Positions 1-11,779 of a stretch of 64,000 nucleotides of DNA are shown here, in pieces. Each line of letters starts with the position of its first letter. Position 1 is the first letter of the stretch. This stretch comes from Henricia sp. BOLD:AAB3569 (taxonomy: Eukaryota > Echinodermata > Asteroidea > Spinulosida > Echinasteridae): contig JBBELK010000998.1 of NCBI GenBank assembly GCA_037783545.1, positions 248,001 to 312,000 on the forward strand. Direction: 5' to 3'. The position numbers and the translations under genes are program-made. The notes beneath the pieces are model-generated. The model was given only the letters and a program-made list of their open reading frames with translations, was not told the DNA's origin and made no database searches.

Positions 1-770
1 TCCAGCTGGGGTCGGGTGGCTTGGGGCTTGGCCGGGGTGGCTTGGGCTGGGCGGCTTTGGGGCTGGGCCGGGGTGTATGGCTTTGGGCTGGGCCGGCGTG
101 GCTTTGGGCTGGCTTCGGGCTGGGCCGGGATGGCCTCGGGCTAGGCTGAGGTGGATTCGGGCTGAGCCGGGGTGGTTTTGGGTTGGCCGGGCTGGCTTTG
201 GGTTGGGCCGGGGTGGCTTCCGGCTGGGCTAAACTTCCAGCTGGGCTGAACTTCCAGCTGGGGTCGGGTGGCTTGGGGCCGGGCTTGGGGTGGCATTGGG
301 CTCTGCTGGGGTTGTTTCGTTCTGGAGTGGCTTTGGGCTGGCTTCGGGGTGACTTCGGGCTGGGCCGGGATGGTTTCGAGTTGGGCCGCGGGGTCGTTTT
401 GCGCTGGGCCGGGGTGGCTTGGGGCTGGGCCGGGATTGATTCGGGCTGGCTTTGGGTTGGGCCGGGGTGGCTTCTGGCTGCTGTTGGGCTGAACTTCCAG
501 CTGGGGTCGGGTGGCTTGGGGCTTGGCTGGGGTGGCTTTAGGCTCAGCTGGGATGGCTTTGGCTGGGCCGGATGGCATCGGACTGGGCCTGGATGGCATC
601 GGGATAGGCCGGATGGCATCGGGATGGGCTAGGGTGGCTTCAGGCAAGACATATATGGCTTCGAGCTGCATGGGCCGGGGTAGCATCGGGCTGGGCTGGG
701 ACGGCCTCGGGCTAGACTTCAGAGCTTTGGGATGGGCTGGGATGGCTTAGGGTTGGGCTGGGATGGTCAT
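1..770. repeat. GC-rich minisatellite, nested 20-bp and ~245-bp periods
   Basis: Degenerate copies of CTGGGCCGGGGTGGCTTTGG fill the first 770 bases and run off the left edge. A higher-order period is visible: the block TTCCAGCTGGGGTCGGGTGG recurs near 1, 252 and 495. Several frames stay open on both strands (Gly/Trp-rich or Pro-rich) only because the unit lacks stops; no gene is called. Confidence 0.85.
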
Positions 771-1896
771 TTGTTGATAAAACCTGTGTGGGATAAACTG
801 ACCTCCTGAACCACGTGTCTCTAAAACAGTCCTAGAAATACATAGATTGTCAGAGAGGCAATTCTGGCAGAGTGGCGCACCCTGTCTTAGCGGCTCGTAC
901 GATGGCTGATCCAGCCAGTCTTGCCACTAGATGGGGGTGGGGAAGGGGGGTGAGGGTGGGTCTTGTTAAGCACATTACTGACCAATAAAAGAAGCCACAT
1001 CTGACATAAGCAGTTAGAGAAGCCATTTTTCTCTACCCCCTTCCATGCCTATATATTATGACCGCAATTTTGAATTTGTGGCTTTTATTGTTTGTCGAAG
1101 GTTGGATTGAAATATCATGGATACCAGTGACACTGAAAACCCCAGGGTAGACATTTAAGTCACTGTTTTACTCTAAATATTACAGAAGTTACAGCCATTT
1201 TAAAGATTCTCAAGGTCATTGGCTGCCATTTTGAAATTGGCCCAGATTTCACCCATTTCTGGGGACTTGATTTTGGTAGACTTTTTTTCCTGTCATTCAC
1301 CACATTCAGTAGGACCAATAACCACTGAAAAAATATTTTGTTAAATTTTGTTGGAGGTTGGGGAACTTTTTTTCATGAAATATACCCGAATTTCTAGCAG
1401 AAAATGATTATAAAATGTCGGCCATTTTGAAATCCAAGATGGCCGCCGTCTGCAACCACTCAGATTTTGCCAACATGGTTTTTCCTGTTCCTTGGGGTGT
1501 AATTAAGACATCTAGCTATGTGGCATTTTCTAATCATCCGATGCCCACGGGCCTTAATTTCTTACCACATGCTGACTGACTAATACATGTATTGTGTTTA
1601 CATTATTGAACAGAATAAGTAACAAAAGGTGCCCCACAAGAAGGCAGCTGTCTGATACGGCCTATATATTTCCGCTATTTTAGCTCATTCTCATGGTAGC
1701 AATGACTACAAATTGGTTGAAACCGAGAATTTGTTTAAAATAATTTAGGCTCACTTTTCCTTCTAGAAACCGGTGCAAATTAAATGAGCAGGGAGTGGAC
1801 CTCTTTACACCTAAATTAAGTCACTTTTTGCCAGAATAATTCACTTTTTGTTTAAATGTTTGCTTTTCTACGGCTCTTATTGTGCCCGACTCCTCG
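771..1896. other. Intergenic stretch, no gene seen
   Basis: AT-rich anonymous sequence. No convincing coding frame or RNA gene. Around 1604-1637 the string aagtaacaaaaggtgccccac matches one arm of the small TIR element at 38,345-38,475, so this is probably a decayed relative of that element. Confidence 0.6.
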
Positions 1897-2260
1897 TGGG
1901 GTACCGTGGCCGAGTGGTTAGGGCCATTGATTCGCAATCATGGGTGAAAACTTGAGGTTGCGGGTTCGAATCCGGCTGCGCTACATGTGCCCTTGGGCAA
2001 GGCACTCAACCACACTTGCTCCATCCTTCGGAAGGGATGTAAAGCCGTTGGTCCAGTGTGTTAGGTTATGGTAACGCACTCTTAAGACCCCAGAGCATTC
2101 TTTCGTGAAGAGCAAGGGGATTCCCTGGTGTCTCTGGCCATTTCTAATTATAATTATTCATGGGTTTCCTCACGCTTACGAGTGACAGTGCAATGAGCAC
2201 TATTGAGGAATCCTTGGTATGAATACCAGAAATAAAATAATAATAATAATACATGTACAT
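1897..2260 (+). mobile_element. tRNA-derived SINE, copy A (variant tail)
   Basis: The head GGGGTACCGTGGCCGAGTGG carries a box A of the tRNA-Leu/Ser kind and GGTTCGAATCC at about 1966 is box B, so it has an internal RNA polymerase III promoter. The body (cttgggcaaggca, ccttcggaagggatgtaaagccgttggtcc) is shared with the copies at 19,617 and 55,032. After TCTCTGGC it departs from the other two copies and ends in an (AAT)n tract. Confidence 0.85.
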
Positions 2261-2650
2261 GCAGATTTCATCATAACGGGTGAAACCACGATCAGCCATT
2301 GGGAACATTTAGTTCACATAAATCAAGCAAACCACAGTTCAATGTCAGCTCATTGTCTCTTGTTAACCCCTCCTACAAATCAAAGACACCAGAGGCACTG
2401 TGTGTTGAAATGCTTGTAGTGTAGCTTGCATCCCTTGTGATGGCCTGTCCATTTAAATGTCTGAGGTTGTGCAGTCAATTATAACCTAAACATGGGGCGT
2501 GGGGGTAAAGAAAAAGTAATGAGATCCAGACAAACACGATAGTATGCTGGATATCAAGTGCCAAGTGAACTAATCTTTGGTGCCAATCCCAATCAGTGAC
2601 AACCAACTGCACTAAGTGATTCGACTCGGAGACCACCAGTAATTGGTTGC

Positions 2651-3672
2651 ATAGGGGTCATTCCGTGTCAATTCAACAAGCTTTTGGACCTGACCATCTG
2701 GGATTGAAATGAAATTTAGTGTGCTGATAGGACTCCTTGAGAAACCCCGAGAACTAAAATTTTATGTAATTCGGTCAATTAATTTTTAAGATACGGGTCA
2801 ACGAACTTTGGACTAATTAACATGACCTGCTATGTTTGGACAATTATATCTCTAAAACTAATGGACCTACAGAGATAAACTTTACATCATTTTAAAGCTC
2901 TTGAAATGGCCTTCATGTTTTAACATTACATCAAAATTGTATCTCGTACCACAACAAAGTTATGTGAATTTATAAACTTTGACCTTCATTTGCAAAAATG
3001 CGTATTTGTCAAAATGCGTAATTGTTTTGCTTAAGATGTAAGGAACATTTCCAAAAAGATTTGGGATGGACACTCTTACAGTTTTTGAGCTACGATAATT
3101 TTAACATTAAATAACATGTAATTACCATGTAAATACCATGTACAGCACATGTACATACACAGTTACATGTTATTTACATGGTATTTACATGGTATTTAAA
3201 TGTTATTTAATGTTAAAATTATCGTAACTCAAAAACTAAGAGTGCCCATCCCAAATCTTTCTGGAAATGTTCCTTACATCTTAAGCTAACAAATAAAATA
3301 AATTACGCATTTTGACAAATACGCATTTTTGCAAATCAAGGTCAAAGGTTATAAATTCACATAACTTTTTGCGGTACGAGATACAATTTCGATGTTACGT
3401 TACGAAATGGAGGCCATTTCATGAGCTTTAAAATGATGTAAAGTTTATCTCTGTAGGTCCATTACTTTTAGAGATATAATTGTCCAAACATAGCAGGTCA
3501 TGCTAATTAGCCCAAAGTTCGTTGACCCGTATCTCAAAAATTAATTGACCGAATTACATAAAATTTTAGTTCTCGTGGTTTCTCAATGAGTCCAATCAGC
3601 ACACCAAATTTCATTTCAATCCGTGATGGTCAGGTCCAAAAGCTCGTTGAATTGACACGGAATGACCCATAG
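2651..3672. mobile_element. 1014-bp near-perfect palindromic element with ATAG flanks
   Basis: The arms begin GGGTCATTCCGTGTCAATTC at 2655 and its reverse complement ends at 3668. They pair along almost their whole length to a centre near 3160 (acatgtacatacacagttacatgt). ATAG lies directly outside both ends (2651-2654 and 3669-3672), a probable target duplication. It has no ORF. This is a foldback/MITE-like non-autonomous DNA element, transposase family unknown. Confidence 0.85.
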
Positions 3673-5264
3673 CTCAATTGGAGGGAGTCTGCACGTTAAG
3701 CAGGTTCAAATCCCGGTGGAGCAAAGTTGCATTTTACTGCATCCAGGATTCCCAAACTCATCAAGGACATTTGTTCACATTTGTATCTATTTAAAATGAA
3801 TCTAAATCCAAAACAATATTCAATGAAAAATACTAATTTGCTTTAGTTTGTCTGCACGTTCAAGAGAATTAAGCCCGTCAAGGTAAAAATTATATTTCAG
3901 CTACAGTCTGTGTTTATTAATTTTAATTACATGCAGTGAGAAAACACTTTCACAATACCATTTGGGTGTTGGATGATGATTCTTGATTGCAGTCATCACT
4001 TGTTGTCATCACAGTCTTCCAATGTCACAGTGCTAGATTCATTAAAAAAAACAAAAAATAATAATCATAACTTGAGGGTTAATCTTGGATGTCATTATTT
4101 TGTCTGCATAATTTCTTATTAGCATTTTAAATGTTAGTTTGTCATATAATTTCATAAAAAAGTGTGCAAAACGTTAGACAGGGTGAAAATTAATTTTTCT
4201 CTAAAAAAAAAAAATATTAAAAAAATAATAAATAATATGGGTTTTTCATCAAATCCCCACTTGACGCGTACTTGATATGATAAGCTATTTCAAAGAAAAA
4301 CAATTCTGTTCAACTTCTAATTATTCTTACCCACAAGATCTTATGTACCTTCCCACTGGATGAAATCTGCTGGGATTTCAGGGGTTTGCATTTCCACTGG
4401 TCCTAGTTGTTTGCCCTCGGCCTCCCCGGCGCGCCGCCCGCCCGGCGCGGCCGGCCCGCAGGCCCGGCCCCCTGGAAGCATGCCGCTCCGCGTCCATGGT
4501 TGAACAATTGCAGGGCCGTTTTTGCCGCCTTTTGAGGCCTTAAAACCATAGTTCCGGCGTCCGTCGTGCGCTTAAAACTCACGCAGGCACAACTAAGTTG
4601 ACATGAACCGTTTTAAAAATGTACGATCTTTGTTTTTGACGGTTTTTTTGCCAGCGAAGCGGTTAATAAAGTTCACAAAGTTACGTGCATAATACACTAT
4701 AGGCGCTATGCATACAACGCACGCAAACGTAAACTAGCGCACGATGCAGATATTTCTGTCCCCACTTTTCACCCATAATGCACCGCGGTAAACATTGCGT
4801 GACGTCATTACGTTTCAGGTCTATTCAATTATGGCTCAACGGCAGACGTAAATTATTGACGTCTTATTAACGTCTTTGTGCATGGGGCCGGGGTCGTATA
4901 TGCAAAGCCAAAAGACGTCTTTTCCCCTGACGCCTCATACATTACTCATACATATTCATACATTACTCATACATTACTCATACATTACCCATACACTACT
5001 GATACACTACTCATACATTATCTGTATGCGCGACTTCTATTTATGCTCCACAAAAACCTGCACCCTGTAACCCATTGTTGGCACACGCGTGTTAGACCAC
5101 ACCTACTAACCGAATACCAAATTTAATTCTAATCACTCGCCACTTTGAGTTTGTTCATCCCCGACAATTCCCAATTTGCCTATTATCAAGCAACAACCTA
5201 TTTATACAAATCAAAACAACTGCCAAAACTGAAGCAAATTAGCCTTTTTACACGGTAAATCTGT
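3673..5264. other. Intergenic stretch with GC-rich spike and short tandem repeat
   Basis: No gene seen. 4425-4485 is an abrupt, very GC-rich block (gcgcgccgcccgcccggcgc) in AT-rich surroundings. 4940-5015 is a tandem array of about 11 bp (cattactcata) that keeps short frames open. A full TGACGTCA occurs near 4800. Confidence 0.6.
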
Positions 5265-6335
5265 CTATAAGACGTCATTTTTTGGTCACAACCATGCACT
5301 TTATGACGCACGACTCGAAAACGACTAAAAAAGGACGTCTTTAACACGTCGTATGCCCACATGTTAACGTCGTGCCCCTCGATTCACAACCTTATTTCCA
5401 CGTTGGCCCAACGCGTTGTTTAAACGTTGCCGTTAATGTTGGCCAAACGCCATGCCGCTCAATTGACAACCTTATTTCACGTCATATCAACGTTAGCCTA
5501 ACGTTGTTTGTACGTTGCTGTTTACGTTGGACAAACGTTACAGTGTTCACCATAATTTGACGTCCAGTTAACGTCAGTTGTGCGACGGCAGACTCGCGTC
5601 GCAGTGGTGACCACAGTTTGACGTCCGGCTAACGTCAGATGTGCGACGCCACACTGACGTCACAATGGTGGCCATAACATGACGTCACACTGACGTATAA
5701 AGACCGACGCAAGACCGACATCACAAGAGTTACCATAATTTGACGTCTGACTGACGTCCGATGACCGACGTTATACCAACGTCACAGTAATGACCGTAGT
5801 TTGACGTCTCATTGACGTCAAACTTGCGCCGCTACTCTGATCTTACAGTGGTGACCATAAGTTGACGTGCGGCCGACGTAACATTTTCGACGTAAGACTG
5901 ACGTCACAGTGGTAACTAAACAACGACGTCCCTCTGGCGTCACATTTAAGAAGCCACTGTGACGTCACAGTGGTGACGGTAATTTGACGTCCGGTTGCCG
6001 TCAGAATAGCGACGCGAGCATGACGTAAATTGTTGTCGCTAAACCCACGTTAATTCGACGCAGTATGTCGACGCCGTACTGACGTAATGTGATAACCTGT
6101 ATATGACGTATTACCAACGTTAAATTAATGACACCTTATTGACGTAAAATATTGACGTTAAAGTCACGTCATGTTGACCAAATGTCTAACTTAATGCCGA
6201 CGTATAGCAAATACGGAAATCGCCGGCCCATATCTGACGTCGTACCGACGTCGTACACCGACAGGCGACGTTTGCCGACCTATGCCGATCTTTGCCGACG
6301 TCGGTGCGACGTATGCTTAGCACCGCTGTTTAATG
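5265..6335. repeat. GACGT-word array
   Basis: GACGT or its complement ACGTC occurs about 30 times in roughly 1 kb, commonly as TTGACGTCC, CTGACGTCA or CGACGTA at 15-40 bp spacing, with recurring linkers such as cacagtggtgaccataa. About two would be expected by chance. Several are complete TGACGTCA. No coding frame is credible. It resembles the interior of the other word-repeat elements in this window, but I could not find its terminal inverted repeats. Confidence 0.75.
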
Positions 6336-7002
6336 TTAGTTGATGCTCTTAAGGGACAAGATAAATAACGCTTGAATTTTAGACTAACCAAGAAAGAATA
6401 ACATGCTTCGTGCCAAAGAGTGGTTTTAACTCAAAATAAATATTCTGAATTTTTTTCTCAAGTCGCTACCCAGGTCATTGTAAATAAACCAATCACACTC
6501 TCAATCACTGAACACACGTGTCCACTCTTGAATTATTTACAGTACCGAGTCCCTTCCCCTACCCCGAGGGAAAATATCAGCTACAACAGGCGGTATATTT
6601 CCTCCAAAACGAATCCATTTCCCTGGGCCTTGAGGCTGCTCGTAATAATTTCTTAGGACCGAGTTTAGCCAGAGTTCTGACAGGAACACTGCCACCTAAT
6701 CAGGTGGAGTCGATTCCGGGTCATCGCACTTTGGTCGACTCGTCGGAAATTGTGCGAACCAAGTGTCTTAGAGAGGGCGCTCTTGGGGTCGCGTACCGCC
6801 ACAGTACCATATATATATGGACCTCAATGCTCAAAACAACGAAAGATTGCACGCGCTATCGCACTGATCGTGTCCGACACGTAATGGGGAACAAGACAAA
6901 GATGGACGCACCATGATAAAGGCATTGATGCTCCATAGAGGCCTATATATTTTTTATATATGTAACTTTTTGGTTTTGAGAGGTATAACAAATTGGGGAT
7001 CT
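6336..7002. other. Intergenic stretch, no gene seen
   Basis: A short frame at 6518-6916 lacks family resemblance. 6420-6472 (gtggttttaact onward) is about 85% like 15,182-15,233, a fragment of an unidentified interspersed repeat. Confidence 0.5.
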
Positions 7003-7389
7003 GGGCTGCGTTCCAAATACGCGAACGGTTAGTTAACGTTGGCGCCAACGTTTGCTCAATGTGGAATGGATTGTCTGCCAAAATACATTGTCAAGATGGC
7101 ACCCTCCACGGTCACAGCAGTCGTACCGACGTTGTAATGTGGCTCTCTGCTGCTTACCAGATTTGAGGAAATGTGACACGTTGCTATTGATTGTGTGACG
7201 CCAGCAATAAGGGAGATAGCCACGAAAGGTGAATTTATTTGTTATTTTCCAAACTGCGAACCATCGTCTGTCATCTTTCATCTCGCGCACGCCATTTTGA
7301 AATGACTCGCGAACATCGCGAACAATCCAAAAGTTTGTTGGCCAACGTTGCCAACGTTTGCAAACGTTCGCGTGTTTGGAACGCAGCCC
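7003..7389. mobile_element. 387-bp TIR element (MITE) upstream of exon 1
   Basis: GGGCTGCGTTCCAAATACGC at 7003 is matched by its inverse ending at 7389, and the subterminal CGAACGTTTGCAAACGTTGGC-like words recur in both arms. Its right end is about 215 bp from the methyltransferase ATG. One arm of the same family is present again at 8560-8620. Confidence 0.75.
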
Positions 7390-7488
7390 TGGATTCGGAT
7401 CTGTAATGAAACAAACGCGCCCAAAGTTCGAAAGATTTGGCACATGCGCAAACCGTGACACACCCCTTTAATCAACGTGCCATTATTG

Positions 7489-7575
7489 TCCCAACTATAG
7501 TTGGGATTTCCCAACTACGGTATCGCAGTTGGGACGGTCCCAAGTGTAGTTGGGACCGTAGCCGTATAGTTGGGG
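7489..7575 (+). promoter_or_regulatory. Cluster of CCCAACTA/TAGTTGGG palindromic motifs upstream of exon 1
   Basis: An exact 18-bp palindrome (tcccaactatagttggga, 7489-7506) is followed within 70 bp by four more half-copies: CCCAACTAC at 7510, CAGTTGGGA at 7526, TAGTTGGGA at about 7547 and TAGTTGGGG at about 7567. The cluster ends about 30 bp before the exon 1 ATG. A GCGCATGCGC-like half site (acatgcgca) lies at 7441-7450. A promoter or 5' UTR role is inferred from position only. It could instead be the remnant of a small hairpin transposon. Confidence 0.4.
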
Positions 7576-7605
7576 CGTAACACTATCATTCTGAACAGGC
7601 ATAAA

Positions 7606-7783
7606 ATGAATTTTTCGGCGAGCCAGGAGTATGCTACTTACGACGGTAGATATCTGCAGCATGAGATGGTGAAAAGGTACATCCCCAAGCTTCCATTTAG
7701 TCAAGATGACGATTTGTTGGACGTCGGCTGTGGTACGGGCGAAGAGACGAAATCTATGGCAGCCAACGTAAGAAGTGTTGTTG
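7606..7783 (+). CDS. SAM-dependent methyltransferase, exon 1 (N-terminus, motif I)
   Basis: Starts at the ATG in the context ataaaATGAA; the frame is open upstream but that stretch is composed of the palindromic TAGTTGGG motifs and lacks an ATG, so this start is preferred. It encodes 59 residues plus one base. An N-terminal helix region with Tyr and Gln residues (residues about 6-25) precedes motif I, LLDVGCGTGEETKSMA (about residues 37-52), the glycine-rich loop that binds S-adenosylmethionine. The donor is G|GTAGGT at 7784, close to consensus, phase 1. Reading on past it reaches a stop after RYLNK, as expected for an intron. This opening (short helix, then motif I within the first 60 residues) is typical of JHAMT-like proteins. 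Confidence 0.85.
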
Positions 7784-7907
7784 GTAGGTACTTAAACAAA
7801 TAATACATGTACTAGCAGATGGCAGCCTGTCCTTAGGTCCGCTTTTCATCTGTTTTGCGTGCGTTGCGTTTGCGATGGAGCGATTTTGGACAAGGGGGGT
7901 GGGGGCG

Positions 7908-8077
7908 GATTTGTTTTAGCGTGCCACTGTGCGGTCAGTGAATGAAGGATTCACGTCAAATCATGACTTTTCACTCGTAAAGTTGCCACTTGGGTCGCTT
8001 TGAGAAAAAACCGTTTGGTGGTAATTTGACCTGAATCCTTCATTCACTGACCGCACAGTGGCACGCTAAAACAAATC
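7908..8077. mobile_element. 170-bp hairpin element
   Basis: GATTTGTTTTAGCGTGCCAC at 7908 pairs with its complement ending at 8077; the ~50-bp arms include cagtgaatgaaggattca. The loop is about 70 bp. It is non-coding, in intron 1. Confidence 0.8.
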
Positions 8078-8082
8078 TACTC

Positions 8083-8375
8083 CTAGTGCGTTCTTTTCCG
8101 ATGAAGCCTTAAACATAACCCAAACATCAGAACACGATAACTTGAAACAAAATCTGACTACGCGCTGGACAGTGTGGCGCCTGGTGTCTACAAAAGAATT
8201 AGTCCCGCCAGCGCGTATGTATATTTAGTCGAATAACCGTCTTGAGCCCCTCAGCCCGTTAATAAACACGGCCTTACACGTTGCCCCTATATAGCGCCCT
8301 CTAGGACGCTCTATCGTGTTCTGATGTTTGGGTTATGTTTGAGGCTTCATCGCAAAAGAACGACCACAGCACTAG
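8083..8375. mobile_element. 293-bp TIR element with CTAG ends
   Basis: The left arm CTAGTGCGTTCTTTTCCGAT and the right arm ending cactag are inverted copies over about 60 bp, including taacccaaacatcagaacac and its complement. The right arm has a 5-bp insertion. It is non-coding, in intron 1. Confidence 0.8.
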
Positions 8376-9097
8376 ATTCTGGAGATTCCTATGACCTCTA
8401 TGGTGTTTTTTTCAATGTCTGAGTTGGACTGTAAGGTGAGATTTCACAAATAGGTATTTTGACTAAAGCGTGTGCAAAAGGTTATCGAAAATCGATCGGG
8501 TAAATAGCAAAGTGATCCATCACGTCCCAATGTAAACGTCAGCAAATCACTTTTAGCCAGGGCTGCGTTCCACTTACGCGAACGTTTACAAACTTTGGCG
8601 GCAACGTTTTGCTTAAAGCCCCTATCTCACTGGGCTGCGACTATTGGCTACAAATTGCGAACGGCATTCGCGAGGGAGTTTCCAAAATGTCTCGAAACGT
8701 TCGCGGGGTTCTCAATTTCCTCGCGTGAGTCACAGGGCCTCGCTCTCGTCAGAATGAGACTCGGTTAAAGAAAGGAATCCGAGAAAGTAATCTATCTTTC
8801 CACAATTTCATTATCTACAAAACTATACCATGATGTTAGGCCGACTTTACCAGTGGAAAAACCTTGTTAAATTTTACTCAGGTCTTTGTCTTATTTACAA
8901 ATTAAGATTAAATAAACAAATAATGATAGTTATTAAATGAGGTTTGCTATGAAGACAAGTACCAATCAAAGCTTGCAGTCTAATACTTTCACACAATATA
9001 CTGGGCACAGTAACTGGGAAAACGTTGATTGGAAATACTCGATTCTGATTACAGTGAGTGAAATTAATGATACCGAAAAAGTTATAAGAAAGGTAAG
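8376..9097. other. Intron 1 sequence, no gene seen
   Basis: 8560-8720 begins with the terminal sequence of the 7003 element family and carries several GCGAACG/CGTTCGC words. Its partner end was not found. The rest is anonymous AT-rich DNA. Confidence 0.5.
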
Positions 9098-9170
9098 CAA
9101 TAAGCCGGAATCGAACCCGGGACCTCTCGATTACTATACGATCACCTTGTCCAATGAGCTATTAGATTTA
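9098..9170 (-). repeat. tRNA-like SINE head or tRNA pseudogene
   Basis: On the minus strand a box A (TAGCTCATTGGACAA, 9148-9162) and a perfect box B (GGTTCGATTCC, 9108-9118) are spaced as in a tRNA, with an anticodon-arm-like segment between. The acceptor ends do not pair, so I read it as a SINE head or pseudogene, not a working tRNA. Confidence 0.6.
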
Positions 9171-11744
9171 CAATTGAATTACGTATAAATTATTTAAAGC
9201 GACTTAACGGTGTTAAACCAAATTGCCGTTAAAACAAAATGCGAAGGTTATGTTAATAAAAATCAACGAAATACAATTATTTACGTCCCTTAAAATCACG
9301 GCGTTCTTGGGAGACGACTACTTGTCACTCGGATGAGTGGTTCCCTTGGTTACGGGCCCTGGCTTACAGTTCGACTATTCATCACTTGACAACAGGGTAG
9401 CCTACCAGTCCGAATGGAATTGGGAACGTCACACTAAGATCGGTGGCACGTCGGATTTAGTCAATGGCAAATAAATACACCGGGTGGGTTGGCCATGAGT
9501 TTCCTCTCGGGAAATGTCCTGCCGGTTGAGTTCCACGCTGGCCTGACCTGATAGCAACAGCAAACCATGTAGGCGTCGGTCCTCGGTTCAGTTTTAACCA
9601 AGGCTGGAACTTTTTGCAGAAATTGACACCTGATTTGTGCCAAATTAACTGTAGCAAAATCACCTTTTGGTTTGTAACAGGCCAACAAGAAGTTTTTTAA
9701 AACTCTCAACCTCTTCAGACAAAATCTCCAAACCTTGCACACTTGCACTTCTCTCAACAACTTCAAATTTGCATACGCACTTTCTAAGATCCAGTACAAA
9801 AAGAAACAATAATGCAGTCACTTTATTTCATTATACTGTGTTATTGTTCTCTCCACCTGGAGTACCTGAGCTGGAACAGAAGGGGAAAAAAGCCCCACAT
9901 ATAACAAAGGCTATTGTTAGGTGGCACCATAGAAATAATGGGTCAAGCTTGGCATCTTTTCATGCTAATTCGCTGTGCTCAAACGCATGAAAAACAATTT
10001 TGGTCCTAAACAACGACAAAATCAATAAACACCAAAAACAAACCGAAATAAATTAAGATAATTTATTCAGACAGTATGGGACAGTGGCCTGCATGCACTA
10101 GAATGCTGAATGGTCAAAAACAATGCTCAGAAAAGACATAAGTTTAAAAAGAGAACAGGACAATTCAAGAAATATAAACATACTCAGGTAACATGGGGAA
10201 AGATCTACTATAGGAAAGAAATACATCAAGAATGTCTGAAAATCACACGAAAAAGTTGAGAATGAAAGATTACTAAATGCTACGAGAGTCGGAGAAATCT
10301 CTGGGATCGAGAACTTGCCCAGGAACATGACAATAGCTTTTGGCGTCAGTCCTAACAGCAAAAAACTGCTGGCGCTCGGAGGCCACGAAAAACCTCCTTT
10401 TTTCATTTATCTTTGTGTTTTAGGAGGAAACGTGGGTGCATCCTAGGATACCAAAAGGAGGTGCACTCCCCTAATCATTGCCACGTTGCCTAGGTTTGTT
10501 CCCGAAGTGATTTAAAACAATGGAATTTACAATAGCGTGAGCTAAGAAAGGAACAAAACATGCGTCTAGTTAATTCTAAAAACAAAATTGTGATGAAAAT
10601 GTTGTTGTCCAAACTTGTGAAAAACACATAAAAATGATCGACCTTTCGTTTCCGGTTTTCAAGTACATTTAGGAGGTACGGCCCTCCGGCTTGGTGCATA
10701 CGAGAAGAAATGACCAGGCTAAACAAATACCTGGTTTGAACGACAACATGGACGTTCATTACTGATCAGTTGAGAATAGGTCAAACTAGCACAAGTAAGG
10801 TACACATGGTCAGGACGGAAATCGCAAATACCGTCTAAATGCGAATGAGAACTTTAGAAAACGGCCATAATAGATGCTATTCGTTAGCGGCTATTTTTTT
10901 GGGGGCAACCTTGAAATTCATAGACAGTGTACTAAGCACAAAGTGTATGCAAGTGACGTCATATAAAGAATCCATGCGTCGCGATACGTTGTAATTGCAC
11001 CAACTACACGGCGGAAAAGAGATTCACACATGTATAAAATGTTATGAACTTTTTGCTCGATCAACGTTTCGCACAGATGATGAATGAGATATTAAGGATT
11101 TTCTAATGAACCCCGAATGGATAGGTGAAACTGCTAATTTTGACATAGTGTCTGAATGAAAACGAAAAAACTGTCGCCATGCGTGATATAATTCTTATCT
11201 AGGTCTACGGAAGTAGACGATTCTCGCATAGCCCCGCTCGTTCTCGAGGTCAACTTACAGTCTACACGAGAGGTCCGTGGGGCATCGAAGCATGACAGAG
11301 TGCGTTTCGGCCTTCCAAATTGAGTCTTTGTTGGGTGATGACAAAGGGGCAGTATATGATTCAGACCAATGTCTCGACATACCATAGCAGCTGAAGCAGT
11401 GAAATCCTTGCTTGTCTGTAAAGTAATTAATGACAAAAGAAAACGAGAAACGAAGGAGCGTGTCGATGGGGGTAGGGCGGGTGATGAGGGGAACGCAATG
11501 CAGTATAAAATGTAGAATGGCTGCGCTAGCAACATTCAGCACAAGTGCATGAGCTTGAAGGAAGAGCGTCCGATAGGAGACGTGCTTAAGTAGCGAAGCG
11601 GTCTATTGTTAACCAAATGACCATGTGGTGGGAAGGCACGCACGGAACGTGCATGAAGGAATTTTGACTATGTGCCGAACAAAACTCAATAGTGTTTGGG
11701 TGCACTTGAAAGAAACTCATGGCCTAATCCATTTTATTAGAGGG
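9171..11744. other. Intron 1 sequence, no gene seen
   Basis: Short frames (for example 9461-9799 minus, 10,098-10,406 minus, 11,134-11,535 minus) show no recognisable domain or codon pattern. The only notable item is the structured repeat at 10,372-10,471. Confidence 0.5.
10372..10471. repeat. Structured repeat, copy 1 (pairs with 39,879-39,960)
   Basis: Shares the unpaired-looking blocks GGCCACGAAAAACC, GAAACGTGGGTGCATCC and GGTGCACTCCCC with 39,879-39,960, while the segments between them differ in sequence but remain self-complementary (here CCTCC/GGAGG and ATCCTAGGAT). The outer CCACG can pair with CGTGG in both. Function unknown. Confidence 0.5.
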
Positions 11745-11779
11745 GTGCAGTAAAAAGGGGTGGCATACAAGATGCCAAA

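Noticed and set aside
141-686. 181-codon Pro-rich minus-strand frame and Gly/Trp-rich plus-strand frames
   Set aside because: Products of a stop-poor GC minisatellite; open on both strands over the same bases.
1897-1975. Functional tRNA gene (box A and box B present)
   Set aside because: Cloverleaf arms do not form and the same head recurs with SINE bodies at 19.6 and 55.0 kb.
6518-6916. 132-codon plus-strand frame
   Set aside because: No domain, mixed composition, no splice or family context.
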